A DNA stretch of 64,000 nucleotides from Auanema rhodensis. Taxonomy: Eukaryota > Nematoda > Chromadorea > Rhabditida > Rhabditidae. Location: contig OZ059896.1 in assembly GCA_964057225.1 (NCBI GenBank), forward strand, positions 4,278,001 through 4,342,000. The letters are read 5' to 3'. The translations under genes and the position numbers were made by a program. A model generated the notes under the pieces. That model was not told the DNA's origin, ran no database searches, and saw only the letters and a program-made list of their open reading frames with translations. This document shows, piece after piece, positions 1 through 14,429 of this stretch; the stretch's first letter is position 1; each line of letters begins with the position of its first letter.

Positions 1-352
1 GCATCTCTTTATCTTTCACGTGAAGCGAGTTACATACCAAGTGCACATCACGTGTACATTTAATTAGCATAAATTAAAGTTCACGTAAATTTCAAACTCA
101 TGGTTACCATGCACCAATATCAATAAAAATTTGTTTTTAGACTAATATGGACATGGAGAATCTATTTTTAAAAACCGCATCTCTTTATCTTTCACGTGAA
201 GCGAGTTACATACCAAGTGCACATCACGTGTACATTTAATTAGCATAAATTAAAGTTCACGTAAATTTCAAACTCATGGTTACCATGCACCAATATCAAT
301 AAAAATTTGTTTTTAGACTAATATGGACATGGGGAATCTAATTTTGAAAACC

Positions 353-527
353 GCATCTCTTATCTTCCACGTGAAGCGAGTTACATACCAAGTGCACATC
401 ACGTGTACATTTAATTAGCATAAATTAAAGTTCACGTAATTTTCAAAGTCATGGTTACCATGAACCAATATCAATGAATATTTGTTTTTAGACTAATATG
501 GACATGGGGAATCTAATTTTGAAAACC
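353..527. repeat. Length-variant monomer, 175 bp
   Basis: One T is missing from the CTCTTTATC run at the unit start, and the unit also carries CTTCCACG. Related 175-bp units start at 880 and 1583. Confidence 0.9.
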
Positions 528-879
528 GCATCTATTTATCTTTCACGCGAAGCGAGTTACATACCAAGTGCACATCACGTGTACATTTAATTAGCATAAA
601 GTAAAGTTCACGTAAATTTCAAACTCATGGTTACCATGCACCAATATCAATAAAAATTTGTTTTTAGACTAATATGGACATGGGGAATCTAATTTTGAAA
701 AACGCATCTCTTTATCTTTCACGTGAAGCGAGTTACATACCAAGTGCACATCACGTGTACATTTAATTAGCATAAATTAAAGTTCACGTAAATTTCAAAC
801 TCATGGTTACCATGCACCAATATCAATAAAAATTTGTTTTTAGACTAATATGGACATGGGGAATCTAATTTTGAAAACC

Positions 880-2285
880 GCATCTTTTATCTTCCACGTG
901 AAGCGAGTTACATACCAAGTGCACATCACGTGTACATTTAATTAGCATAAATTAAAGTTCACGTAATTTTCAAAGTTATGGTTACCATGAACCAATATCA
1001 ATGAATATTTGTTTTTAGACTAATATGGACATGGGGAATCTAATTTCGAAAACCGCATCTATTTATCTTTCACGCGAAGCGAGTTACATACCAAGTGCAC
1101 ATCACGTGTACATTTAATTAGCATAAAGTAAAGTTCACGTAAATTTCAAACTCATGGTTACCATGCACCAATATCAATAAAAATTTGTTTTTAGACTAAT
1201 ATGGACATGGGGAATCTAATTTTGAAAAACGCATCTCTTTATCTTTCACGTGAAGCGAGTTACATACCAAGTGCACATCACGTGTACATTTAATTAGCAT
1301 AAATTAAAGTTCACGTAAATTTCAAAGTCATGGTTACCATGCACCAATATCAATAAAATTTTGTTTTTAGACTAATATGGACATGGGGAATCTAAATTTG
1401 AAAACCGCATCTCTTTATCTTTCACGTGAAGCGAGTTACATACCAAGTGCACATCACGTGTACATTTAATTAGCATAAATTAAAGTTCACGTAAATTTCA
1501 AACTCATGGTTACCATGCACCAATATCAATAAAAATTTGTTTTTAGACTAATATGGACATGGGGAATCTAATTTTGAAAACCGCATCTTTTATCTTCCAC
1601 GTGAAGCGAGTTACATACCAAGTGCACATCACGTGTACATTTAATTAGCATAAATTAAAGTTCACGTAATTTTCAAAGTTATGGTTACCATGAACCAATA
1701 TCAATGAATATTTGTTTTTAGACTAATATGGACATGGGGAATCTAATTTCGAAAACCGCATCTATTTATCTTTCACGCGAAGCGAGTTACATACCAAGTG
1801 CACATCACGTGTACATTTAATTAGCATAAAGTAAAGTTCACGTAAATTTCAAACTCATGGTTACCATGCACCAATATCAATAAAAATTTGTTTTTAGACT
1901 AATATGGACATGGGGAATCTAATTTTGAAAAACGCATCTCTTTATCTTTCACGTGAAGCGAGTTACATACCAAGTGCACATCACGTGTACATTTAATTAG
2001 CATAAATTAAAGTTCACGTAAATTTCAAAGTCATGGTTACCATGCACCAATATCAATAAAATTTTGTTTTTAGACTAATATGGACATGGGGAATCTAAAT
2101 TTGAAAACCGCATCTCTTTATCTTTCACGTGAAGCGAGTTACATACCAAGTGCACATCACGTGTACATTTAATTAGCATAAATTAAAGTTCACGTAAATT
2201 TCAAACTCATGGTTACCATGCACCAATATCAATAAAATTTTGTTTTTAGACTAATATGGACATGGGGAATCTAATTTTGAAAACC
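880..2285. repeat. Two tandem copies of a 4-monomer repeat (703 bp each)
   Basis: Copies are 880-1582 and 1583-2285. Each contains, in order: a 175-bp unit with CTTCCACG and GTTATGG; a unit with CACGCGAAG and AAGTAAAG; a unit with GTCATGG and CTAAATTTG; and a unit with ACTCATGG. The copies differ only slightly, for example AAAAATTTG against AAAATTTTG in the last unit. The preceding 353-879 segment is a 3-unit relative. Confidence 0.85.
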
Positions 2286-3341
2286 GCATCTCTTTATCTT
2301 TCACGTGAAGCGAGTTACATACCAAGTGCACATCACGTGTACATTTAATTAGCATAAATTAAAGTTCACGTAAATTTCAAAGTCATGGTTACCATGCACC
2401 AATATCAATAAAAATTTGTTTTTAGACTAATATGGACATGGAGAATCCATTTTTAAAAACCGCATCTCTTTATCTTCCACGTGAAGCGAGTTACATACCA
2501 AGTGCACATCACGTGTACATTTAATTAGCATAAATTAAAGTTCACGTAAATTTCAAACTCATGGTTACCATGCACCAATATCAATAAAAATTTGTTTTTA
2601 GACTAATATGGACATGGGGAATCTAATTTTGAAAAACGCATCTCTTTATCTTTCACGTGAAGCGAGTTACATACCAAGTGCACATCACGTGTACATTTAA
2701 TTAGCATAAATTAAAGTTCACGTAAATTTCAAAGTCATGGTTACCATGCACCAATATCAATAAAATTTTGTTTTTAGACTAATATGGACATGGGGAATCT
2801 AAATTTGAAAACCGCATCTCTTTATCTTTCACGTGAAGCGAGTTACATACCAAGTGCACATCACGTGTACATTTAATTAGCATAAATTAAAGTTCACGTA
2901 AATTTCAAACTCATGGTTACCATGCACCAATATCAATAAAATTTTGTTTTTAGACTAATATGGACATGGGGAATCTAATTTTGAAAACCGCATCTCTTTA
3001 TCTTTCACGTGAAGCGAGTTACATACCAAGTGCACATCACGTGTACATTTAATTAGCATAAATTAAAGTTCACGTAAATTTCAAAGTCATGGTTACCATG
3101 CACCAATATCAATAAAAATTTGTTTTTAGACTAATATGGACATGGAGAATCCATTTTTAAAAACCGCATCTCTTTATCTTCCACGTGAAGCGAGTTACAT
3201 ACCAAGTGCACATCACGTGTACATTTAATTAGCATAAATTAAAGTTCACGTAAATTTCAAACTCATGGTTACCATGCACCAATATCAATAAAAATTTGTT
3301 TTCAAACTAATATGGACATGGGGATTCTAATTTTGAAAACC
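1934..3341. repeat. Two copies of a 4-monomer repeat (704 bp each)
   Basis: 1934-2637 and 2638-3341 share the order CTAAATTTG unit, ACTCATGG/AAAATTTTG unit, GAGAATCCATTTTT unit, CTTCCACG/ACTCATGG unit. The last unit differs: the second copy has TTTTCAAAC and GGGATTC. Confidence 0.8.
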
Positions 3342-5450
3342 GCATCTCTTTATCTTTCACGTGAAGCGAGTTACATACCAAGTGCACATCACGTGTACAT
3401 TTAATTAGCATAAATTAAAGTTCACGTAAAATTCAAAGTCATGGTTACCATGCACCAATATCAATAAAATTTTGTTTTTAGACTAATATGGACATGGGGA
3501 ATCTAATTTTGAAAACCGCATCTTTTTATCTTTCACGTGAAGCGAGTTACATACCAAGTGCACATCACGTGTACATTTAATTAGCATAAATTAAAGTTCA
3601 CGTAAATTTCAAACTCATGGTTACCATGCACCAATATCAATAAAAATTTGTTTTTAGACTAATATGGACATGGGGAATCTAATTTTGAAAAACGCATCTC
3701 TTTATCTTTCACGTGAAGCAAGTTACATACCAAGTGCACATCACGTGTACATTTAATTAGCATAAATTAAAGTTCACGTAAATTTCAAAGTCATGGTTAC
3801 CATGCACCAATATCAATAAAATTTTGTTTTTAGACTAATATGGACATGGGGAATCTAAATTTGAAAACCGCATCTCTTTATCTTTCACGTGAAGCGAGTT
3901 ACATACCAAGTGCACATCACGTGTACATTTAATTAGCATAAATTAAAGTTCACGTAAATTTCAAAGTCATGGTTACCATGCACCAATATTAATAAAAATT
4001 TGTTTTTAGACTAATATGGACATGGGGAATCTAATTTTGAAAACCGCATCTCTTTATCTTTCACGTGAAGCGAGTTACATACCAAGTGCACATCACGTGT
4101 ACACTTAATTAGCATAAATTAAAGTTCACGTAAATTTCAAAGTCATGGTTACCATGCACCAATATCAATAAAAATTTGTTTTTAGACTAATATGGACATG
4201 GGGAATCTAATTTTGAAAACCGCATCTCTTTATCTTTCACGTGAAGCGAGTTACATACCAAGTGCACATCACGTGTACATTTAATTAGCATAAATTAAAG
4301 TTCACGTAAATTTCAAAGTCATGGTTACCATGAACCAATATCAATAAAAATTTGTTTTTAGACTAATATGGACATGGGGAATCTAATTTTGAAAACTGCA
4401 TCTCTTTATCTTTCACGTGAAGCGAGTTACATACCAAGTGCACATCACGTGTACATTTAATTAGCATAAATTAAAGTTCATGTAAATTTCAAAGTCATGG
4501 TTACCATGCACCAATATCAATAAAAGTTTGTTTTTAGACTAATATGGACATGGGGAATCTAATTTTGAGAACCGCATCTCTTTATCTTTCACGTGAAGCG
4601 AGTTACATATAAAGTGCACATCACGTGTACATTTAATTAGCATAAATTAAAGTTCACGTAAGTTTCAAAGTCATGGTTACCATGAACCAATATCAATAAA
4701 AATTTGTTTTTAGACTAATATGGACATGGGGAATCTAATTTTGAAAACCGCATCTCTTTATCTTTCACGTGAAGCGAGTTACATACCAAGTGCACATCAC
4801 GTGTACATTTAATTAGCATAAATTAAAGTTCACGTAAATTTCAAAGTCATGGTTACCATGCACCAATATCAATAAAAATTTGTTTTTAGACTAATATGGA
4901 CATGGAGAATCCATTTTTAAAAACCGCATCTCTTTATCTTCCACGTGAAGCGAGTTACATACCAAGTGCACATCACGTGTACATTTAATTAGCATAAATT
5001 AAAGTTCACGTAAATTTCAAACTCATGGTTACCATGCACCAATATCAATAAAAATTTGTTTTCAAACTAATATGGACATGGGGATTCTAATTTTGAAAAC
5101 CGCATCTCTTTATCTTTCACGTGAAGCGAGTTACATACCAAGTGCACATCACGTGTACATTTAATTAGCATAAATTAAAGTTCACGTAAAATTCAAAGTC
5201 ATGGTTACCATGCACCAATATCAATAAAATTTTGTTTTTAGACTAATATGGACATGGGGAATCTAATTTTGAAAACCGCATCTTTTTATCTTTCACGTGA
5301 AGCGAGTTACATACCAAGTGCACATCACGTGTACATTTAATTAGCATAAATTAAAGTTCACGTAAATTTCAAACTCATGGTTACCATGCACCAATATCAA
5401 TAAAAATTTGTTTTTAGACTAATATGGACATGGAGAATCTAATTTTGAAA
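2990..5450. repeat. 10-monomer (1760-bp) repeat: about 2990-3690 and 4750-5450
   Basis: The GAGAATCC marker (3141/4901), the TTTTCAAAC marker (about 3299/5059) and the AAAATTC marker (about 3428/5188) recur at exactly 1760 bp. The match ends where the first copy reads GGGGAATC...AAAAAC and the second GGAGAATC...AAAATC. Confidence 0.8.
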
Positions 5451-6685
5451 ATCGCATCTCTTTATCTTTCACGTGAGGCGAGTTACATACCAAGTGCACA
5501 TCACGTGTACATTTAATTAGCATAAATTAAAGTTCACGTAAATTTCAAAGTCATGGTTACCATGAACCAATATCAATAAAAATTTGTTTTTAGACTAATA
5601 TGGACATGGGGAATCTAATTTTGAAAACCGCATCTCTTTATCTTTCAAGTGAAGCGAGTTACATACCAAGTGCACATCACGTGTACATTTAATTAGCATA
5701 AATTAAAGTTCACGTAAATTTCAAATTCATGGTTACCATGAACCAATATCAATAAAAATTTGTTTTCAAACTAATATGGACATGGGGATTCTAATTTTGA
5801 AAACCGCATCTCTTTATCTTTCACGTGAAGCGAGTTACATACCTAGTGCACATCACGTGTACATTTAATTAGCATAAATTAAAGTTCACGTAAATTTCAA
5901 AGTCATGGTTACCATGCACCAATATTAATAAAAATTTGTTTTTAGACTAATATGGACATGGGGAATCTAATTTTGAAAACCGCATCTCTTTATCTTTCAC
6001 GTGAAGCGAGTTACATACCAAGTGCACATCACGTGTACACTTAATTAGCATAAATTAAAGTTCACGTAAATTTCAAAGTCATGGTTACCATGCACCAATA
6101 TCAATAAAAATTTGTTTTTAGACTAATATGGACATGGGGAATCTAATTTTGAAAACCGCATCTCTTTATCTTTCACGTGAAGCGAGTTACATACCAAGTG
6201 CACATCACGTGTACATTTAATTAGCATAAATTAAAGTTCACGTAAATTTCAAAGTCATGGTTACCATGAACCAATATCAATAAAAATTTGTTTTTAGACT
6301 AATATGGACATGGGGAATCTAATTTTGAAAACTGCATCTCTTTATCTTTCACGTGAAGCGAGTTACATACCAAGTGCACATCACGTGTACATTTAATTAG
6401 CATAAATTAAAGTTCATGTAAATTTCAAAGTCATGGTTACCATGCACCAATATCAATAAAAGTTTGTTTTTAGACTAATATGGACATGGGGAATCTAATT
6501 TTGAGAACCGCATCTCTTTATCTTTCACGTGAAGCGAGTTACATATAAAGTGCACATCACGTGTACATTTAATTAGCATAAATTAAAGTTCACGTAAGTT
6601 TCAAAGTCATGGTTACCATGAACCAATATCAATAAAAATTTGTTTTTAGACTAATATGGACATGGGGAATCTAATTTTGAAAACC
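3870..6685. repeat. 11-monomer (1936-bp) repeat: 3870-4749 and 5806-6685
   Basis: Five monomers recur at 1936 bp. Markers: AATATTAAT (3987/5923), CACTTAATT (4101/6037), AAACTGC (4395/6331), CATGTAAAT and TTGAGAACC. The first unit differs at CCAAG against CCTAG. Confidence 0.8.
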
Positions 6686-7565
6686 GCATCTCTTTATCTT
6701 TCACGTGAAGCGAGTTACATACCAAGTGCACATCACGTGTACATTTAATTAGCATAAATTAAAGTTCACGTAAATTTCAAAGTCATGGTTACCATGAACC
6801 AATATCAATAAAAATTTGTTTTTAAACTAATATGGACATGGGGAATCTAATTTTTAAAACCGCATTTCTTTATCTTTCAAGTGAAGCGAGTTACATACCA
6901 AGTGCACATCACGTGTACATTTAATTAGCATAAATTAAAGTTCACGTAAATTTCAAAGTCATGGTTACCATGAACCAATATCAATAAAAATTTGTTTTTA
7001 GACTAATATGGACATGGGGAATCTAATTTTGAAAACTGCATCTCTTTATCTTTCACGTGAAGCGAGTTACATACCAAGTGCACATCACGTGTACATTTAA
7101 TTAGCATAAATTAAAGTTCATGTAAATTTCAAAGTCATGGTTACCATGCACCAATATCAATAAAAGTTTGTTTTTAGACTAATATGGACATGGGGAATCT
7201 AATTTTGAGAACCGCATCTCTTTATCTTTCACGTGAAGCGAGTTACATATAAAGTGCACATCACGTGTACATTTAATTAGCATAAATTAAAGTTCACGTA
7301 AGTTTCAAAGTCATGGTTACCATGAACCAATATCAATAAAAATTTGTTTTTAGACTAATATGGACATGGGGAATCTAATTTTGAAAACCGCATCTCTTTA
7401 TCTTTCACGTGAAGCGAGTTACATACCAAGTGCACATCACGTGTACATTTAATTAGCATAAATTAAAGTTCACGTAAATTTCAAAGTCATGGTTACCATG
7501 AACCAATATCAATAAAAATTTGTTTTTAAACTAATATGGACATGGGGAATCTAATTTTTAAAACC
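6158..7565. repeat. Two tandem copies of a 4-monomer repeat (704 bp)
   Basis: 6158-6861 and 6862-7565 carry the same order of markers: AAACTGC boundary, CATGTAAAT with AAAAGTTTG and TTGAGAACC, ATATAAAG with CGTAAGTTTC, then TTTTTAAAACCGCATTTC. Only the first unit of each copy differs at its start (CTTTCACG against CTTTCAAG). Confidence 0.85.
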
Positions 7566-8269
7566 GCATTTCTTTATCTTTCAAGTGAAGCGAGTTACAT
7601 ACCAAGTGCACATCACGTGTACATTTAATTAGCATAAATTAAAGTTCACGTAAATTTCAAAGTCATGGTTACCATGAACCAATATCAATAAAAATTTGTT
7701 TTCAAACTAATATGGACATGGGGATTCTAATTTTGAAAACCGCATCTCTTTATCTTTCACGTGAAGCGAGTTACATACCTAGTGCACATCACGTGTACAT
7801 TTAATTAGCATAAATTAAAGTTCACGTAAATTTCAAAGTCATGGTTACCATGAACCAATATCAATAAAAATTTGTTTTTAGACTAATTTGGACATGGGGA
7901 ATCTAATTTTGAAAACCGCATCTCTTTATCTTTCAAGTGAAGCGAGTTACATACCAAGTGCACATCACGTGTACATTTAATTAGCATAAATTAAAGTTCA
8001 CGTAAATTTCAAAGTCATGGTTACCATGAACCAATATCAATAAAAATTTGTTTTTAAACTAATATGGACATGGGGAATCTAATTTTGAAAACCGCATCTT
8101 TTTATCTTTCACGTGAAGCGAGTTACATACCTAGTGCACATCACGTGTACATTTAATTAGCATAAGTTAAAGTTCACGTAAATTTCAAAGTCATGGTTAC
8201 CATAAACCAATATCAATAAAAATTTGTTTTTAGACTAATATGGACATGGGGAATCTAATTTTGAAAACC

Positions 8270-9677
8270 GCATCTCTTTATCTTTCACGTGAAGCGAGTT
8301 ACATATAAAGTGCACATCACGTGTACATTTAATTAGCATAAATTAAAGTTCACGTAAATTTCAAAGTCATGGTTACCATGAACCAATATCAATAAAAATT
8401 TGTTTTTAAACTAATATGGACATGGGGATTCTAATTTTGAAAACCGCATCTCTTTATCTTTCACGTGAAGCGAGTTACATACCTAGTGCACATCACGTGT
8501 ACATTTAATTAGCATAAATTAAAGTTCACGTAAATTTCAAAGTCATGGTTACCATGAACCAATATCAATAAAAATTTGTTTTTAGACTAATTTGGACATG
8601 GGGATTCTAATTTTGAAAACCGCATCTCTTTATCTTTCACGTGAAGCGAGTTACATACCTAGTGCACATCACGTGTACATTTAATTAGCATAAATTAAAG
8701 TTCACGTAAATTTCAAAGTCATGGTTACCATGAACCAATATCAATAAAAATTTGTTTTTAAACTAATATGGACATGGGGAATCTAATTTTGAAAACCGCA
8801 TCTCTTTATCTTTCACGTGAAGCGAGTTACATACCTAGTGCACATCACGTGTACATTTAATTAGCATAACTTAAAGTTCACGTAAATTTCAAAGTCATGG
8901 TTACCATGCACCAATATCAATAAAAGTTTGTTTTAAGACTAATATGGACATGGGGAATCTAATTTTGAAAACCGCATCTCTTTATCTTTCACGTGAAGCG
9001 AGTTACATATAAAGTGCACATCACGTGTACATTTAATTAGCATAAATTAAAGTTCACGTAAATTTCAAAGTCATGGTTACCATGAACCAATATCAATAAA
9101 AATTTGTTTTTAAACTAATATGGACATGGGGATTCTAATTTTGAAAACCGCATCTCTTTATCTTTCACGTGAAGCGAGTTACATACCTAGTGCACATCAC
9201 GTGTACATTTAATTAGCATAAATTAAAGTTCACGTAAATTTCAAAGTCATGGTTACCATGAACCAATATCAATAAAAATTTGTTTTTAGACTAATTTGGA
9301 CATGGGGATTCTAATTTTGAAAACCGCATCTCTTTATCTTTCACGTGAAGCGAGTTACATACCTAGTGCACATCACGTGTACATTTAATTAGCATAAATT
9401 AAAGTTCACGTAAATTTCAAAGTCATGGTTACCATGAACCAATATCAATAAAAATTTGTTTTTAAACTAATATGGACATGGGGAATCTAATTTTGAAAAC
9501 CGCATCTCTTTATCTTTCACGTGAAGCGAGTTACATACCTAGTGCACATCACGTGTACATTTAATTAGCATAACTTAAAGTTCACGTAAATTTCAAAGTC
9601 ATGGTTACCATGCACCAATATCAATAAAAGTTTGTTTTAAGACTAATATGGACATGGGGAATCTAATTTTGAGAACC
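8270..9677. repeat. Two tandem copies of a 4-monomer repeat with private marker
   Basis: 8270-8973 and 8974-9677 match unit for unit: ATATAAAG unit, CCTAG/AATTTGG unit, CCTAG unit, AACTTAAAG unit with AAAAGTTTGTTTTAAGAC. The TTTTAAGAC variant (8931, 9635) occurs only here, while the related 4-mer at 13550-14253 has TTTTTAGAC. The duplication therefore followed that mutation. Confidence 0.85.
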
Positions 9678-12317
9678 GCATCTCTTTATCTTTCACGTGA
9701 AGCGAGTTACATATAAAGTGCACATCACGTGTACATTTAATTAGCATAAATTAAAGTTCACGTAAATTTCAAACTCATGGTTACCATGCACCAATATCAA
9801 TAAAAATTTGTTTTTAGACTAATATGGACATGGGGAATCTAATTTTGAAAAACGCATCTCTTTATCTTTCACGTGAAGCGAGTTACATACCAAGTGCACA
9901 TCACGTGTACATTTAATTAGCATAAATTAAAGTTCACGTAAATTTCAAACTCATGGTTACCATGCACCAATATCAATAAAATTTTGTTTTTAGACTAATA
10001 TGGACATGGGGAATCTAATTTTGAAAACCGCATCTCTTTATCTTTCACGTGAAGCGAGTTACATACCAAGTGCACATCACGTGTACATTTAATTAGCATA
10101 AATTAAAGTTCACGTAAATTTCAAAGTCATGGTTACCATGCACCAATATCAATAAAAATTTGTTTTTAGACTAATATGGACATGGAGAATCCATTTTTAA
10201 AAACCGCATCTCTTTATCTTCCACGTGAAGCGAGTTACATACCAAGTGCACATCACGTGTACATTTAATTAGCATAAATTAAAGTTCACGTAAATTTCAA
10301 ACTCATGGTTACCATGCACCAATATCAATAAAAATTTGTTTTCAAACTAATATGGACATGGGGATTCTAATTTTGAAAACCGCATCTCTTTATCTTTCAC
10401 GTGAAGCGAGTTACATACCAAGTGCACATCACGTGTACATTTAATTAGCATAAATTAAAGTTCACGTAAAATTCAAAGTCATGGTTACCATGCACCAATA
10501 TCAATAAAATTTTGTTTTTAGACTAATATGGACATGGGGAATCTAATTTTGAAAACCGCATCTTTTTATCTTTCACGTGAAGCGAGTTACATACCAAGTG
10601 CACATCACGTGTACATTTAATTAGCATAAATTAAAGTTCACGTAAATTTCAAACTCATGGTTACCATGCACCAATATCAATAAAAATTTGTTTTTAGACT
10701 AATATGGACATGGAGAATCTAATTTTGAAAATCGCATCTCTTTATCTTTCACGTGAGGCGAGTTACATACCAAGTGCACATCACGTGTACATTTAATTAG
10801 CATAAATTAAAGTTCACGTAAATTTCAAAGTCATGGTTACCATGAACCAATATCAATAAAAATTTGTTTTTAGACTAATATGGACATGGGGAATCTAATT
10901 TTGAAAACCGCATCTCTTTATCTTTCAAGTGAAGCGAGTTACATACCAAGTGCACATCACGTGTACATTTAATTAGCATAAATTAAAGTTCACGTAAATT
11001 TCAAATTCATGGTTACCATGAACCAATATCAATAAAAATTTGTTTTCAAACTAATATGGACATGGGGATTCTAATTTTGAAAACCGCATCTCTTTATCTT
11101 TCACGTGAAGCGAGTTACATACCTAGTGCACATCACGTGTACATTTAATTAGCATAAATTAAAGTTCACGTAAATTTCAAAGTCATGGTTACCATGCACC
11201 AATATTAATAAAAATTTGTTTTTAGACTAATATGGACATGGGGAATCTAATTTTGAAAACCGCATCTCTTTATCTTTCACGTGAAGCGAGTTACATACCA
11301 AGTGCACATCACGTGTACACTTAATTAGCATAAATTAAAGTTCACGTAAATTTCAAAGTCATGGTTACCATGCACCAATATCAATAAAAATTTGTTTTTA
11401 GACTAATATGGACATGGGGAATCTAATTTTGAAAACCGCATCTCTTTATCTTTCACGTGAAGCGAGTTACATACCAAGTGCACATCACGTGTACATTTAA
11501 TTAGCATAAATTAAAGTTCACGTAAATTTCAAAGTCATGGTTACCATGAACCAATATCAATAAAAATTTGTTTTTAGACTAATATGGACATGGGGAATCT
11601 AATTTTGAAAACTGCATCTCTTTATCTTTCACGTGAAGCGAGTTACATACCAAGTGCACATCACGTGTACATTTAATTAGCATAAATTAAAGTTCATGTA
11701 AATTTCAAAGTCATGGTTACCATGCACCAATATCAATAAAAGTTTGTTTTTAGACTAATATGGACATGGGGAATCTAATTTTGAGAACCGCATCTCTTTA
11801 TCTTTCACGTGAAGCGAGTTACATATAAAGTGCACATCACGTGTACATTTAATTAGCATAAATTAAAGTTCACGTAAGTTTCAAAGTCATGGTTACCATG
11901 AACCAATATCAATAAAAATTTGTTTTTAGACTAATATGGACATGGGGAATCTAATTTTGAAAACCGCATCTCTTTATCTTTCACGTGAAGCGAGTTACAT
12001 ACCAAGTGCACATCACGTGTACATTTAATTAGCATAAATTAAAGTTCACGTAAATTTCAAAGTCATGGTTACCATGAACCAATATCAATAAAAATTTGTT
12101 TTTAAACTAATATGGACATGGGGAATCTAATTTTTAAAACCGCATTTCTTTATCTTTCAAGTGAAGCGAGTTACATACCAAGTGCACATCACGTGTACAT
12201 TTAATTAGCATAAATTAAAGTTCACGTAAATTTCAAAGTCATGGTTACCATGAACCAATATCAATAAAAATTTGTTTTTAGACTAATTTGGACATGGGGA
12301 TTCTAATTTTGAAAACC

Positions 12318-12669
12318 GCATCTCTTTATTTTTCACGTGAAGCGAGTTACATACCTAGTGCACATCACGTGTACATTTAATTAGCATAAATTAAAGTTCA
12401 CGTAAATTTCAAAGTCATGGTTACCATGAACCAATATCAATAAAAATTTGTTTTTAAACTAATATGGACATGGGGAATCTAATTTTGAAAACCGCATCTC
12501 TTTATCTTTCACGTGAAGCGAGTTACATACCTAGTGCACATCACGTGTACATTTAATTAGCATAACTTAAAGTTCACGTAAATTTCAAAGTCATGGTTAC
12601 CATGCACCAATATCAATAAAAGTTTGTTTTTAGACTAATATGGACATGGGGAATCTAATTTTGAGAACC
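12318..12669. repeat. Two-monomer mosaic patch inside the 30-monomer repeat
   Basis: Units 12318 and 12494 break the otherwise matching 5280-bp repeat. They resemble units 13902 and 14078, nine monomers downstream, sharing CCTAG with AAACTAAT, then CCTAG with AACTTAAAG, GCACC and AAAAGTTTG ending TTGAGAACC. This looks like a short conversion tract or local exchange. Confidence 0.65.
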
Positions 12670-14429
12670 GCATCTCTTTATCTTTCACGTGAAGCGAGTT
12701 ACATATAAAGTGCACATCACGTGTACATTTAATTAGCATAAATTAAAGTTCACGTAAATTTCAAAGTCATGGTTACCATGAACCAATATCAATAAAAATT
12801 TGTTTTTAAACTAATATGGACATGGGGAATCTAATTTTTAAAACCGCATTTCTTTATCTTTCAAGTGAAGCGAGTTACATACCAAGTGCACATCACGTGT
12901 ACATTTAATTAGCATAAATTAAAGTTCACGTAAATTTCAAAGTCATGGTTACCATGAACCAATATCAATAAAAATTTGTTTTCAAACTAATATGGACATG
13001 GGGATTCTAATTTTGAAAACCGCATCTCGTTATCTTTCACGTGAAGCGAGTTACATACCTAGTGCACATCACGTGTACATTTAATTAGCATAAATTAAAG
13101 TTCACGTAAATTTCAAAGTCATGGTTACCATGAACCAATATCAATAAAAATTTGTTTTTAGACTAATTTGGACATGGGGAATCTAATTTTGAAAACCGCA
13201 TCTCTTTATCTTTCAAGTGAAGCGAGTTACATACCAAGTGCACATCACGTGTACATTTAATTAGCATAAATTAAAGTTCACGTAAATTTCAAAGTCATGG
13301 TTACCATGAACCAATATCAATAAAAATTTGTTTTTAAACTAATATGGACATGGGGAATCTAATTTTGAAAACCGCATCTTTTTATCTTTCACGTGAAGCG
13401 AGTTACATACCTAGTGCACATCACGTGTACATTTAATTAGCATAAGTTAAAGTTCACGTAAATTTCAAAGTCATGGTTACCATAAACCAATATCAATAAA
13501 AATTTGTTTTTAGACTAATATGGACATGGGGAATCTAATTTTGAAAACCGCATCTCTTTATCTTTCACGTGAAGCGAGTTACATATAAAGTGCACATCAC
13601 GTGTACATTTAATTAGCATAAATTAAAGTTCACGTAAATTTCAAAGTCATGGTTACCATGAACCAATATCAATAAAAATTTGTTTTTAAACTAATATGGA
13701 CATGGGGATTCTAATTTTGAAAACCGCATCTCTTTATCTTTCACGTGAAGCGAGTTACATACCTAGTGCACATCACGTGTACATTTAATTAGCATAAATT
13801 AAAGTTCACGTAAATTTCAAAGTCATGGTTACCATGAACCAATATCAATAAAAATTTGTTTTTAGACTAATTTGGACATGGGGATTCTAATTTTGAAAAC
13901 CGCATCTCTTTATCTTTCACGTGAAGCGAGTTACATACCTAGTGCACATCACGTGTACATTTAATTAGCATAAATTAAAGTTCACGTAAATTTCAAAGTC
14001 ATGGTTACCATGAACCAATATCAATAAAAATTTGTTTTTAAACTAATATGGACATGGGGAATCTAATTTTGAAAACCGCATCTCTTTATCTTTCACGTGA
14101 AGCGAGTTACATACCTAGTGCACATCACGTGTACATTTAATTAGCATAACTTAAAGTTCACGTAAATTTCAAAGTCATGGTTACCATGCACCAATATCAA
14201 TAAAAGTTTGTTTTTAGACTAATATGGACATGGGGAATCTAATTTTGAGAACCGCATCTCTTTATCTTTCACGTGAAGCGAGTTACATATAAAGTGCACA
14301 TCACGTGTACATTTAATTAGCATAAATTAAAGTTCACGTAAATTTCAAAGTCATGGTTACCATGAACCAATATCAATAAAAATTTGTTTTTAGACTAATA
14401 TGGACATGGGGAATCTACTTTTGAAAACC

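Larger units (their letters stand above)
4750..14281. repeat. 30-monomer (5280-bp) higher-order repeat, two copies
   Basis: Copy 1 starts at 4750 and copy 2 at 10030. Between 4750-6989 and 10030-12269 I saw no difference by eye over about 2.2 kb, and rare markers all recur (AAAATCGC, GAGGCGAG, CATGTAAAT, CGTAAGTTTC, GCATTTC). A roughly 400-bp stretch (about 6990-7410 against 12270-12690) does not match. The match then resumes to about 8930/14210 with one noticed change (CTCGTTATC at 13027). The ends diverge beyond about 9000/14280. Confidence 0.85.
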
